NCBI GenBank assembly: GCA_031359995.1
Contig: JANMAT010000112.1
Span: forward strand, 49,327-113,326
Source: JANMAT01 sp031359995
GTDB taxonomy: Bacteria > Actinomycetota > Acidimicrobiia > Acidimicrobiales > Ilumatobacteraceae
DNA length: 64,000 bases
Direction: 5' to 3'
Shown here: positions 42,874 to 52,866 of the stretch, one piece after another
Layout of the letters: every line of letters begins with the position of its first letter
Numbering within the stretch: position 1 is the first letter of the stretch
Program-made: the position numbers and the translations under genes
The notes under the pieces: model-generated
Databases searched by the model: none
Seen by the model: only the letters and a program-made list of their open reading frames with translations
Told to the model about the DNA's origin: nothing

Positions 42874-43451
42874 GCGAGCACTACGTCGAGGCCGTGGCCG
42901 CCATCGACGCGGCCAACGCCGCCGACCCGTCTGCGGTGACGGTGCGAGGCGACACGTTGCCCTTGGCGCTGGCCCACGGTCGCCTGGCGACCGCGTGGGT
43001 CGAGCGTCTCGTGCCCGGCGCCGACGACGCGCTGCGGCTGGCGGCGCGCGCCCATCACCTGCGCCGCTGGGAGGTGCTGCGCTCGTCGTACCCCGAGGGC
43101 AAGGCCGGGTATCACCAGTGGAAGCGCGACCAGCGCGCCCGCCACGGGCGCGATGTAGGGGCTCTGCTGCTCGCCGCCGGCTACGACGACGCCACGGTCG
43201 GGCGGGTGCAGGCCCTGGTGCGCCGCGACGACCTGCGCACCGACGCCGGCGCCCAGGCGGTGGAGGACGCGGCGTGCCTCGTGTTCCTGGAGACGCAGCT
43301 CGCCGCCGTCACGCCGGCGTTCGACCACGCCCACCTGGTCGACGTGCTGCGCAAGACCGCGAAGAAGATGAGCGCCGCCGGCCTGGCCGCCGTGGCCGAC
43401 GTGCCGCTGGGGAACGCCGAGCGCGCCCTGCTGGCCGAAGCGCTGGCCTGA
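42861..43451 (+). CDS. DUF4202 family protein
   Basis: A 196-residue helical protein whose layout matches DUF4202: AIDAANAADPSAV at the start, LATAWVERLVPGADDALRLAARAHHLRRWEVLR, YPEGKAGYHQWKRDQRARH, LVRRDDLRTDAGAQAVEDAACLVFLE. The conserved His/Arg/Asp set suggests an enzyme related to HD-type helices, but the function is unknown. The family is often next to assimilatory sulfite or nitrite reductase, as here. GTG 42861 gives a 13-bp overlap with the reductase; a CTG at 42870 with GGAG upstream is an alternative. Confidence 0.78.
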   Translation: MRGLSEHYVEAVAAIDAANAADPSAVTVRGDTLPLALAHGRLATAWVERLVPGADDALRLAARAHHLRRWEVLRSSYPEGKAGYHQWKRDQRARHGRDVGALLLAAGYDDATVGRVQALVRRDDLRTDAGAQAVEDAACLVFLETQLAAVTPAFDHAHLVDVLRKTAKKMSAAGLAAVADVPLGNAERALLAEALA

Positions 43452-43475
43452 GCCATCGCAGCCCCGGGATCAGCT

Positions 43476-44123
43476 TCACGACTCGGTCCGGTAGCCCCAC
43501 ACCGCGTACAGCGGGTCACCCCACGCGCCGTCGGGGGTGGCCCGCACCGCCTTCACGTCGGTGAAGCCCGGCGTGCGGATGAAGTACTCACGCACGATGC
43601 CGACGCGGCCGTTGTCGTTGGTGGCCAGCCAGCCGCGGACGGCCTTGGTGGGGAAGCAGCGGTTCGAGAACGTGCAGCACAACGGTGCGTCCGGGCGCAG
43701 CACGCGGGCGACCTCGGCGAACACCTCCAGCGGCTTGGTGAGGTAGTCGACCGACACGCAGCAGACCGCGCCGTCGAAGGTGGCGTCGGCGAACGGGAGC
43801 ACCGGGTCGGTGTTCAGATCGTGCAGCACCCGCGCCGTCGCCGCCTCGTTGCGGTCGAGCTCGGAGCGGTTCATGCCCAGCACCGTCAGCTCCGTCGGCG
43901 GAGTGACGAAGTGCGAGATCCAGCTCGACATGAGGTCGAGCACGTGGCGGGGCTCGGCCGCCGAGCCGTCGATGCCGAGCTGGGCGTACACCTTCCCCAC
44001 CGCGGCGATGGCGCCGTCGTCGATGTGGGTCACCAGCCGGGGCACGTCGTAGAAGCGGGTGTCGTCGTCTTCGTCGGCCCGCTCGAAGAACCCGGGCGGG
44101 AACCCCTCGTACCGGTCGTCCAC
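43476..44123 (-). CDS. SAM-dependent methyltransferase (class I)
   Basis: A 215-residue protein. VLDLMSSWISHF is the SAM-binding motif I region (lacking the usual GxG), LDRNEAATARVLHDLNTDPVLPFADATFDGAVCCVS covers motifs II to IV, and VARVLRPDAPLCCTFSNRCFP is the post-III region of type-11 methyltransferases. The loss of glycines in motif I is a feature of this subfamily, which otherwise looks complete. The GTG start at 44123 follows a CAGGCT box by 7 nt, which could be a leaderless promoter. The substrate is unknown. Confidence 0.75.
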   Translation of the reverse strand: MDDRYEGFPPGFFERADEDDDTRFYDVPRLVTHIDDGAIAAVGKVYAQLGIDGSAAEPRHVLDLMSSWISHFVTPPTELTVLGMNRSELDRNEAATARVLHDLNTDPVLPFADATFDGAVCCVSVDYLTKPLEVFAEVARVLRPDAPLCCTFSNRCFPTKAVRGWLATNDNGRVGIVREYFIRTPGFTDVKAVRATPDGAWGDPLYAVWGYRTES

Positions 44124-44172
44124 GCCGTGCAGCCTGTCACGCAGCGCCGGGTGCCGCCGGGTCGTCCGGCAA

Positions 44173-44199
44173 CTCCGTCACACCCCCTCCGTAGGGTCG
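44173..44199 (+). repeat. duplicated promoter unit, copy A
   Basis: A 27-nt unit containing GTCACA and the -10 box TAGGGT (44192-44197), 7 nt before the ATG of a 25-codon frame at 44205. It differs from copy B, 74 bp downstream, at two positions only. Confidence 0.75.
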
Positions 44200-44204
44200 T
44201 GGCT

Positions 44205-44282
44205 ATGACCGGCGCGCCCACCAATCCCTCCGAGGCGGCCCGGTTTCTCTGTCACATCCCCTCCGTAGGGTCGACCACATGA
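44205..44282 (+). CDS. 25-aa leader peptide before the HNH gene
   Basis: The ATG is exactly 7 nt after TAGGGT of promoter unit A, the same spacing as the main gene, and the TGA at 44280-44282 overlaps the main ATG (ATGA). The peptide starts MTGAPTNPSEAARFLCH. It could be a leaderless leader peptide that couples translation to the nuclease gene, or simply a by-product of the promoter duplication. No family is recognised. Confidence 0.45.
   Translation: MTGAPTNPSEAARFLCHIPSVGSTT
44247..44273 (+). repeat. duplicated promoter unit, copy B
   Basis: A 27-nt unit matching copy A at 25 positions, with its TAGGGT (44266-44271) 7 nt before the ATG of the HNH gene at 44279. Confidence 0.75.
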
Positions 44283-45487
44283 GCACGGTGGCGGTCCTCG
44301 ACGTGGTGGCGCGGCTGGTCGCGTTCGATGTCGCGGGCGCGGACCGCGAGTCACTGCGGGCGGCGCTGGCCGACTCGAAGCGCCTGGGCGCCTGGCGCGA
44401 CGCGTTCGATGCACGAGTCGTGGCCGCCATGAGCGCCACCGAGTCGTACCCGGAGCAGGCCATCAACGACGCGCAGCAGGTCCCGTTTCGTGACGCCGAG
44501 CGTCTCGTGCGCCGGGCCGAGGTCCTCGCCCAGGCACCCGCGTTCGCCGTCTCGCTCGAGGCGGGGCGCATCACCGCCGCTCATGTCGACGTGCTGGGTC
44601 GGGCCCTCCAGAAGCTCGAGCCGGCGCATCGCCCGCTGGTACTGGCCCAGGCCGACGTGCTCGTCCGCATCGCCGAGCGGATGGTGGCCGACTCGTTCCA
44701 GCGCGAGCTCAAGCGCCGTGTCCAACAGCTCACCACCGACGACGGTATGGCCCGTTTCGAGGCGCAGCGGCGGGCCACGACCCTGCGCACGTGGACCGAC
44801 GAGGTCACCGGCATGTGGTGCCTGCAGGCCGAGTTCGATCCCGTCACGGCCAAGCTCCTGGCCGCCGCGCTGCGGGGCAAGACCGAAGCGATGTTCCGAG
44901 ACACCACGCCGCCGCACGCGCCCAGCGATCCGCTGGCCCGCCAACAGCACCTCGCCGCGCTGGCGCTGGCCGCGCTGGTGCTCGACCCGGGCGGCCGGGG
45001 CACGGTGCGGTGGGACGCCACCGTCGTGGTCGACGTCTCCGACCAGCCGACCGAGATCGATTGGGGACTCCCGGTCGACATCCCGGTCCCGGTACGTGAC
45101 GCTCTGCTCCGCGACGCCCGCATCGAGTGCGTCATCGTGGCCAACGGCCGCATCCTGTACGCCCCGGGGAAGCAGGACGAGGGGCGCGACAAGCGCGTCG
45201 CCTCCCGCGCTCAGCGGCGGATGCTGCGCGCTCTGTACCGGTGCTGTGGCATGCCCGGCTGCACCGTCCCGTTCGACCGGGCCAAGATGCACCATGTCCT
45301 GCCCTGGGAGGACGGCGGCCGCACCGATCTCGCGAACCTGCTGCCACTGTGCCCTCGGCACCATCACTGCGTGCACGATCTCGGATGGGTCGTCGAGATG
45401 GGGCCCGACCGGACGCTGACCGTGCGTCTGCCCGACGGACAGGTGCTCTCGACCGGCCCACCGTCCAGACGTCGGCCCGCCGCCTGA
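44279..45487 (+). CDS. HNH endonuclease, DUF222 (13E12 repeat) family
   Basis: A 402-residue protein. The N-terminal 300 residues are the helical DUF222 domain, with RRAEVLAQAPAFAVSLEAGRI and HVDVLGRALQKLEP as usual landmarks. The C-terminal HNH nuclease is CCGMPGCTVPFDRAKMHHVLPW, then GGRTDLANLLPLCPRHHHCVH (around residues 325-370). The family is highly repeated in actinobacterial genomes (REP13E12 in mycobacteria) and is suspected to be mobile or phage-related, but its role is unsettled. All HNH residues are intact. It starts leaderlessly from promoter copy B. Confidence 0.88.
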   Translation: MSTVAVLDVVARLVAFDVAGADRESLRAALADSKRLGAWRDAFDARVVAAMSATESYPEQAINDAQQVPFRDAERLVRRAEVLAQAPAFAVSLEAGRITAAHVDVLGRALQKLEPAHRPLVLAQADVLVRIAERMVADSFQRELKRRVQQLTTDDGMARFEAQRRATTLRTWTDEVTGMWCLQAEFDPVTAKLLAAALRGKTEAMFRDTTPPHAPSDPLARQQHLAALALAALVLDPGGRGTVRWDATVVVDVSDQPTEIDWGLPVDIPVPVRDALLRDARIECVIVANGRILYAPGKQDEGRDKRVASRAQRRMLRALYRCCGMPGCTVPFDRAKMHHVLPWEDGGRTDLANLLPLCPRHHHCVHDLGWVVEMGPDRTLTVRLPDGQVLSTGPPSRRRPAA

Positions 45488-45625
45488 AGGGCGTCGGCGG
45501 CGGGCATCGGCGTAGCACCACGACTCCAGAACCTTCCCGGCGGTCGGCGGCGTTGCCCTACGGAACGTCCGCTTCCCGGACCGCGCTCTTTGACAACCGA
45601 TGCCTGGCCGCGGCCCAGCCCGCGC

Positions 45626-47272
45626 TCAACCCTGGTGGCGGTAGTACTCCACCGTCTCGGGGGCCAACGGGGTGTTGCCGGCGATCAGGTCGGCGGCCTT
45701 CTCGGCCAACATCATCACCGGGGCGTAGATGTTGCCGTTGGTGACGTAGCGCATGGCCGACGCGTCGACCACCCGCAGACCGTCCACCCCGTGGACCTTC
45801 ATCGTCAGCGGGTCCACCACCGACATCTCGTCGACACCCATGCGGCACGTGCACGACGGGTGCAGCGCGGTCTCGGCGTCCTTGGCCACCCACGCCAGGA
45901 TCTCCTCGTCGGTCTCCACCGACGGGCCGGGCGACACCTCGCCACCGTCGTAGGGCATCATCGCCGGCTGGGCCAGGATGTGCCGGGCCGTGCGCACGAC
46001 CTCGATCCACTCGCGGCGGTCCTTCTCGGTGGACAAGTAGTTGAACTGCAGCTTCGGCTTCACCGTCACGTCGGGCGAGGTGATGGTGACACTGCCCCGC
46101 ACGTCGGAGTACATGGGCCCGATGTGCACCTGGTAGCCGTGGCCGCCGGCCGGCGACGACCCGTCGTAGCGCACGGCCAGCGGCAGGAAGTGGAACATCA
46201 GGTTCGGGTAGGCGACCTCGCCGTTGGAACGCACGAACCCACCGGCCTCGAAGTGGTTGGTCGCGGCCGGACCCTTGCGGAACAGCCACTGCAGCCCGAT
46301 GAAGGGCCGCCGCCACGTGGCCATGTAGGGCTGCATCGACACCGGCTGGGTGCAGGCGTGCTGCAGGTAGACCTCGAGGTGGTCCTGCAGGTTCCGGCCC
46401 ACGCCGGGCAGGTCGGCGACCACGTCGATGCCGAGCGGCGCCAGCACCGACGCCGGCCCGATGCCCGACGCCTGCAGCAACTGGGGCGAGTTGAACGCAC
46501 CGCCGCACAGCACCACGTCACCGGCGGTGACCATGTGGGCCTTGCCGCGGTGCACGTAGTCGACGCCGGTGACGCGGGCGCCCTCGGTGCGCAGCTTGGT
46601 CACCAGCGTGCGCGTCTCCACGGTGAGGTTGGGCCGGTTCATCACCGGGTGCAGGTAGGCGCGGGCCGCCGAGAGCCGGCGACCCCGGTGCACGTTGCGG
46701 TCGAAGGCGGCGAAGCCCTCTTGCTGGTAGCCGTTCACGTCCTTGGTGATCGGGTACCCGGCCTCCTGCACCGCACCGAAGAAGGCCCGGAACAACGGGT
46801 TGGTGGCCGGCCCGCGCTCGAGCACGAGCGGGCCCGTGCCGCCGCGGTGCTCATCGGCACCGGCCAGGCAGTTCTCCATCAGCTTGAAGTAGGGCAGGCA
46901 GTGGGCGTAGCTCCACGTGTCCATGCCCTCGTCGGCTGCCCAGCGCTCGTAGTCGAGCGGGTTGCCCCGCTGGAAGATCATGCCGTTGATCGACGACGAG
47001 CCGCCCAGCACCTTGCCGCGGGCGTGGTACACGCGCCGACCGTTCATGAAGGGCTCGGGCTCGCTCTCGTACTTCCAGTCGTAGAAGCGGCTGCCGATCG
47101 GGAACGTGAGCGCGGCGGGCATGTGGATGAAGACGTCCCACTTGTAGTCGGGACGGCCGGCCTCGAGGACGAGCACGCTGGTGCCCGGATCGGCCGACAG
47201 GCGGTTGGCCAGCGCGCAGCCGGCCGATCCACCGCCGACGATGACGTAGTCGTAGCGGGAGTGAGCGCTCAT
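45626..47272 (-). CDS. betA: choline dehydrogenase (GMC oxidoreductase)
   Basis: A 548-residue FAD enzyme oxidising choline to betaine aldehyde. The FAD motif GGGSAG is at residues 13-18, the GMC signature is in RGKVLGGSSSINGM, and the active-site His471 lies in HPSCTCRMG, as in E. coli BetA. YVTNGNIYAPVMMLAEKAADLI closes the FAD site. The length is normal. It follows BetB by 15 bp as the last gene of a choline-kinase-like/betB/betA operon. Confidence 0.92.
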   Translation of the reverse strand: MSAHSRYDYVIVGGGSAGCALANRLSADPGTSVLVLEAGRPDYKWDVFIHMPAALTFPIGSRFYDWKYESEPEPFMNGRRVYHARGKVLGGSSSINGMIFQRGNPLDYERWAADEGMDTWSYAHCLPYFKLMENCLAGADEHRGGTGPLVLERGPATNPLFRAFFGAVQEAGYPITKDVNGYQQEGFAAFDRNVHRGRRLSAARAYLHPVMNRPNLTVETRTLVTKLRTEGARVTGVDYVHRGKAHMVTAGDVVLCGGAFNSPQLLQASGIGPASVLAPLGIDVVADLPGVGRNLQDHLEVYLQHACTQPVSMQPYMATWRRPFIGLQWLFRKGPAATNHFEAGGFVRSNGEVAYPNLMFHFLPLAVRYDGSSPAGGHGYQVHIGPMYSDVRGSVTITSPDVTVKPKLQFNYLSTEKDRREWIEVVRTARHILAQPAMMPYDGGEVSPGPSVETDEEILAWVAKDAETALHPSCTCRMGVDEMSVVDPLTMKVHGVDGLRVVDASAMRYVTNGNIYAPVMMLAEKAADLIAGNTPLAPETVEYYRHQG

Positions 47273-47287
47273 GGCAGTCCGGTCATG

Positions 47288-48756
<1,469 letters not shown>

Positions 48757-48760
<4 letters not shown>

Positions 48761-49677
48761 GGACACCGCAGCACCTCCACGTGCTCTGCGAACGCGGGCG
48801 TGGCCATGAGGGCCTGGCACCGCTCGAACCGGCGCACGGCGTAGGCCCAGAAGTCGTCGACCGGGTTGCCGTTCACGTGCTGGATGACGCCCCACAGCGT
48901 CCACAGCAGGTCGCACATCGCCTTGTACACCACCATGCGGGCATGCTGCTCGGGCGGCACCGCACCATCGAAGTAGGCGGCCAGCAACGCCCGATCCTGA
49001 GCCTCGGAGAAGGCCCCTTCGACCGACAGGTCGCCCAGGTCCCACATGGGGTCGTTGTTGCCCGAGTACTCGTAGTCGATGAGGTACATGCGCTCGCCGG
49101 CGTCGAGGAAGTTCTCGCACAGCGGGTCGCAGTGGCTCGGCACCAGCGGCACGGGCCGCGCCTCCATCACCACCTGGACCACCGAGGCGCGGGCCTGGAC
49201 CTCGTCGTAGCCGTCGGGCAGGCGGGCGCCCTTCGACGCCAGCAGCTCCTTGTACCCACCGATCATCGGGAACAGCACGAAGTCGTCGGCGAACGGCGTT
49301 GCCGTGGTGTGCAGCCGATGGAAGGCGCGGGCGGCGCGCCCGACGGCATCGAGATCCGCGAAGCGATCCGGGTCCATCGTGGCGGCGCCGTCGACGAAGC
49401 GGGTCACCATCAAGCCGTCGGCCGGGTCGAAGTGCAGGAGCTCCACGTTCACGCCGGCCGCCGAGGCCGACCGGGCCGCGACCTCCTCCTGGCGGCGGTC
49501 GATGTACTCCGCCGTGCCGGCCCCGGGAAGGCGCACCACGTACCGGCCGCCGCTGTGCTCGACGAGGTAGTTGCGGTTGGTCATCCCGGCCAGGCGCCGG
49601 GCGTCGTGCGCGGGGGCGCCGGCCAGCCACGGCACCCGTCCGAGCGCGGCGGCGAGAGCAGCATCGTCGACGGTCAC
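48757..49677 (-). CDS. choline/ethanolamine-kinase-like phosphotransferase
   Basis: A 306-residue APH/choline-kinase fold protein. LAGMTNRNYLVEHSGGRYVVRLPG is the nucleotide-binding start, SHCDPLCENFL the Brenner motif (catalytic Asp, Asn), and LIDYEYSGNNDPMWDLGD the metal site, in the form typical of choline kinases such as LicA. The substrate is probably choline or a relative. It is first in the operon with betB and betA, whose start overlaps its stop. The GTG start has GAGG 8 nt upstream. Phosphorylating choline would compete with betaine synthesis, so it may instead act in choline scavenging. Confidence 0.85.
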
Positions 49678-49757
49678 GGTGTCAGCCTCGCGCCGCCGCA
49701 GGGGTCGGCGCCGCGCTCTCGATCGACGTCGCGGATGGGTTCCGGCACGGCCAGGGA

Positions 49758-49763
49758 CGGTAG
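49758..49763 (-). promoter_or_regulatory. -10 box, choline operon
   Basis: Minus-strand TACCGT about 80 nt before the GTG at 49677 is the best TAnnnT match in the divergent spacer for the kinase-like/betB/betA operon. Confidence 0.3.
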
Positions 49764-49824
49764 CGGGTGTCGGCGGCCACGCACGGTGCCCCGACGACCG
49801 CCGCGCCGCCTCGGGCCCGCGCTC

Positions 49825-49830
49825 TATGCT
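49825..49830 (+). promoter_or_regulatory. leaderless -10 box, glycine betaine transporter operon
   Basis: TATGCT ends 7 nt before ATG 49838. No ribosome site intervenes, so a leaderless operon transcript is predicted. Confidence 0.6.
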
Positions 49831-49837
49831 CGGCCGG

Positions 49838-50878
49838 ATGGGGACCGGGGAAGCAGCCATCTCGGTGCGGGACGTCTGGAAGGTGTTCGGCCCGCGGGCC
49901 GAACGCATCGTGGGCTCCCCGGAAGCCGACCTGCCGCGCGGTGACCTGGAAGCGGCAACCGGTTGCGTCGTCGCCGTGCGCGACGTCAACTTCGACGTGG
50001 CACCGGGCGAGGTGTTCGTCGTGATGGGCCTGTCGGGCTCGGGCAAGTCCACGCTCGTGCGCTGCCTGACCCGGCTCATCGAGCCGACCGCCGGTTCCAT
50101 CACCGTCGCGGGCACCGACGTCACCGCCGCCAACCGCGAGCAGCTGCTCGACGTTCGCCGCAACCGCGTGAGCATGGTGTTCCAGCACTTCGGCCTGCTC
50201 CCCCACCGCAGCCTCGTCGACAACGTGGCGTTCGGGCTCGAGGTGCGCGACGTCGACAAGGCCACCCGGCGCGCCCGGGCCACCGACGCGCTGGCGCTCG
50301 TGGGTCTGGCCGGCATGGGCCACGCCAAGCCTGATCAGCTGTCCGGTGGCATGCAGCAGCGCGTGGGCCTGGCCCGCGCCCTGGCGACCGATCCGGAGAT
50401 CCTGCTGTTCGACGAGCCCTTCTCGGCCCTCGACCCGCTCATCCGCCGCGACATGCAGGACGAGATCGTGCGCCTGCGCGGCGAGCTGAACAAGACCATG
50501 GTGTTCATCACCCACGACCTGGCCGAGGCGCTGCGCCTGGGCGACCGCATCGCCATCATGCGCGACGGCCGCTTCGTGCAGGTCGACACGCCCGAGCAGC
50601 TGCTGGCCCACCCCGCCGACGAGTACGTGCGCAACTTCGTGCGCGACGTGCCCCGCTCGCACGTGGTGTCGGTCGACTCCCTCATGACGGCCCCGATCGA
50701 CGGTGACTACGGCGCCACGGTGGCCAGTGGCACCAAGGTGCGCGACGTGGTGCAGTACGTGGCCACCACCGACCTCCCGATCCGCGTCGTCAGCGCCGAT
50801 GGGCTGACCCTGGGCACCGTCGACCGCGTGAGCGTGCTGTCGGTGGTGGCGGGCGCCGATCTGTCGAGGGTGCCGTGA
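49838..50878 (+). CDS. proV: glycine betaine/proline ABC transporter ATP-binding protein
   Basis: A 346-residue ABC ATPase of the OpuA/ProV type. Walker A GLSGSGKST is at residues 64-72, the signature LSGGMQQR at 168-175, Walker B ILLFDEP at 188-194, followed by the H-loop THDLAEAL. The N-terminal 25 residues and KVFGPRAER resemble ProV, and the region after residue 280 is a short CBS-like tail (PIRVVSADGLTLGTVD), which in OpuA senses ionic strength. It is coupled to the permease by GTGA. Confidence 0.92.
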   Translation: MGTGEAAISVRDVWKVFGPRAERIVGSPEADLPRGDLEAATGCVVAVRDVNFDVAPGEVFVVMGLSGSGKSTLVRCLTRLIEPTAGSITVAGTDVTAANREQLLDVRRNRVSMVFQHFGLLPHRSLVDNVAFGLEVRDVDKATRRARATDALALVGLAGMGHAKPDQLSGGMQQRVGLARALATDPEILLFDEPFSALDPLIRRDMQDEIVRLRGELNKTMVFITHDLAEALRLGDRIAIMRDGRFVQVDTPEQLLAHPADEYVRNFVRDVPRSHVVSVDSLMTAPIDGDYGATVASGTKVRDVVQYVATTDLPIRVVSADGLTLGTVDRVSVLSVVAGADLSRVP

Positions 50879-52866
50879 CCGCGACGGCGCTGCCCACCAC
50901 CGCCGGCGTCGCCCTCACCCAGCGCTGGCGACGCTTCGCCGCACCGGCGCTGGTGCTCGTGGCCATCGTGGTCGTCGGCGCCGTCATCGGCCACAAGCCC
51001 CCGTCGTGGCTCGACGCCCATGTGAAGCCCTGGGTCGACGACCTCTACGACTGGGTCGTGCGCCACCGCGAGAACAACCTCTTGTTCACGCTGATCTTCA
51101 ACCCCATCGCCGCCACCTTGCGGTGGGCCAACGATGCCGTGTTGTGGCAGCTGCGCATCCTGCGCTGGCCCGGCGTCGTTGCGCTGGCCGGCGTGGTCGG
51201 CTATCGCACCGGCGGACGCCGAGCGTCGCTCACCGGCGTGGTGCTGCTCATCGGTTGTGGCGTGCTCGGCGTGTGGGACGACACCATGAAGTCGCTCACG
51301 CTCATGTCGGTGTCAGTCGTGGTGGCGCTGCTGCTGGGCGTGCCGCTCGGCGTCTGGATGGGCCTCAGCAAGCGCACCACCCTGGCCTCGCGTGTCGCCA
51401 CCAGCGCGGTGCAGGCCGTGCTCGACGCGTTTCAGGTCATGCCGGCCTTCGTCTACCTGCTGCCGTGCGTGGTGCTGTTCGGTATCGCCGACCCACCCGC
51501 GGTGGTGGCCACGGTCATCTTCGCCATGGCTCCGGCGGTGCGGCTCACGGCCCACGGCCTTCGGAGCGTACCCCTCGTGTCGGAGGAGGTCGGTACGGCG
51601 TTCGGCTGCACGCGCCGCCAGCTCCTCCTGAAGGTGCAGCTACCGCTGGCCCAGCGAGCCATCCTGCTCGGCCTCAACCAGGTCATCATGATGGCCTTCG
51701 GGCTGGTCGTGCTGGCCGCGCTGGTCGGCACCGGAGGCCTCGGCGGCGACGTGCTCGCCGGCCTGCAGAAGGTCAACGTCGGCAAGGCGTTCGTACCAGG
51801 CCTGGCCATCGTGTTCCTCGCCATCGCCCTCGATCGCATCTCCACCGGCGACGGCTCGCACCGCACGACGGGCCGCCAGTCGGCCTTCGCCCGCCGCCTG
51901 GCCACCGTGCCGGGACGGGTCCAGGCGACGGTGGCCGTCGGCATCGTGGTCGTCGTCGCCGTGGTCGCCAAGATGGCCGGAGCCAACGACTTCCCCGGCG
52001 CCTGGCAGTTCGATCCGAGCGGGTCGGTCAACACCGCGGTGACGTGGGTCAACGATCACTTCCGCCACGGCGTGCCCGTGGTCGGCGGCACCGGCACCTT
52101 CAGCGACTTCCTCGTTCGCGACGTGCTGCGCCCTATGAGCGACGGGCTCATCGCCCTGCCGTGGTGGGTCGTGATCGCCGCCATCGTGGCCATCGCGTGG
52201 GTCAGCGGCGGGCACCGGCTCGCGCTGGTGTGCGGCGCGTGCATGGTCGGCATCGGCGCCCTGCGGGTGTGGGACCTCGCCATGGACACCCTGAGCCAGG
52301 TCCTCGTCGCCGTGCTCATCTCGGTCGCCATCGCCGTACCCCTCGGCATCATCGCCGGGCGGTCCGACCGCTTCGAGCGGGCCATCCGCCCGCTCCTCGA
52401 CGCCGCTCAGGTGCTCCCCCAGTTCGTGTACCTCGTGCCGGTGGTCTTCCTGTTCAACGTGGGGCGCGTGCCCGGCGTGATCGCGTCGGTCATCTACGCC
52501 ATCCCACCGGGCATCCGGCTCACCAGCCTCGGCCTGCGCCAGGTGCCGGTATCCCCGCGCGAGGCGGCGGTGTCGTTCGGCGCCACGCGCGCCCAGGAGC
52601 TGATGAAGGTCCAGCTGCCGCTGGCGCTGCGATCGGTGATGCTCGGCATCAACCAGACGATCATGATGGTGCTGTCGATGGTCGTCGTCGCCGCCCTCAT
52701 CGGCGCCGGCGCCCTCGGTCTCGAGACGGTGTACGGGCTCAGCAAGAGCGAGATCGGCCGCGGTGCGGTGGGCGGCTTGGCTATCGTCCTGCTGGCGATC
52801 GTGCTGGACCGCACCACCCAGGCCTGGGGTACCGCACGGACCGCGACACGGAGGGGACATTCATGA
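50875..52866 (+). CDS. proW: glycine betaine ABC transporter permease, two permease domains in one chain
   Basis: A 663-residue protein, about twice the normal permease size. Two homologous membrane domains follow each other. Each has a conserved motif (QVMPAFVYLLPCVVLFG and QVLPQFVYLVPVVFLFN) and an EAA loop that docks the ATPase (GTAFGCTRRQLLLKVQLPLA and AVSFGATRAQELMKVQLPLA). A single chain could thus supply both permease subunits of the transporter. Extra hydrophobic segments precede each domain. Its start overlaps the ATPase stop (GTGA) and its stop overlaps the binding-protein start (ATGA). Confidence 0.9.
   Translation: MTATALPTTAGVALTQRWRRFAAPALVLVAIVVVGAVIGHKPPSWLDAHVKPWVDDLYDWVVRHRENNLLFTLIFNPIAATLRWANDAVLWQLRILRWPGVVALAGVVGYRTGGRRASLTGVVLLIGCGVLGVWDDTMKSLTLMSVSVVVALLLGVPLGVWMGLSKRTTLASRVATSAVQAVLDAFQVMPAFVYLLPCVVLFGIADPPAVVATVIFAMAPAVRLTAHGLRSVPLVSEEVGTAFGCTRRQLLLKVQLPLAQRAILLGLNQVIMMAFGLVVLAALVGTGGLGGDVLAGLQKVNVGKAFVPGLAIVFLAIALDRISTGDGSHRTTGRQSAFARRLATVPGRVQATVAVGIVVVVAVVAKMAGANDFPGAWQFDPSGSVNTAVTWVNDHFRHGVPVVGGTGTFSDFLVRDVLRPMSDGLIALPWWVVIAAIVAIAWVSGGHRLALVCGACMVGIGALRVWDLAMDTLSQVLVAVLISVAIAVPLGIIAGRSDRFERAIRPLLDAAQVLPQFVYLVPVVFLFNVGRVPGVIASVIYAIPPGIRLTSLGLRQVPVSPREAAVSFGATRAQELMKVQLPLALRSVMLGINQTIMMVLSMVVVAALIGAGALGLETVYGLSKSEIGRGAVGGLAIVLLAIVLDRTTQAWGTARTATRRGHS

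Noticed and set aside
45488..45625. An insertion remnant after the HNH gene.
   Set aside because: The 138-bp spacer has no inverted or direct repeat that I could pair and no coding remnant.
49678..49837. A riboswitch or regulator gene between the choline operon and the transporter.
   Set aside because: The 160-bp spacer shows only promoter-like boxes; the transporter appears leaderless, leaving no room for a riboswitch, and no BetI-like gene is present.
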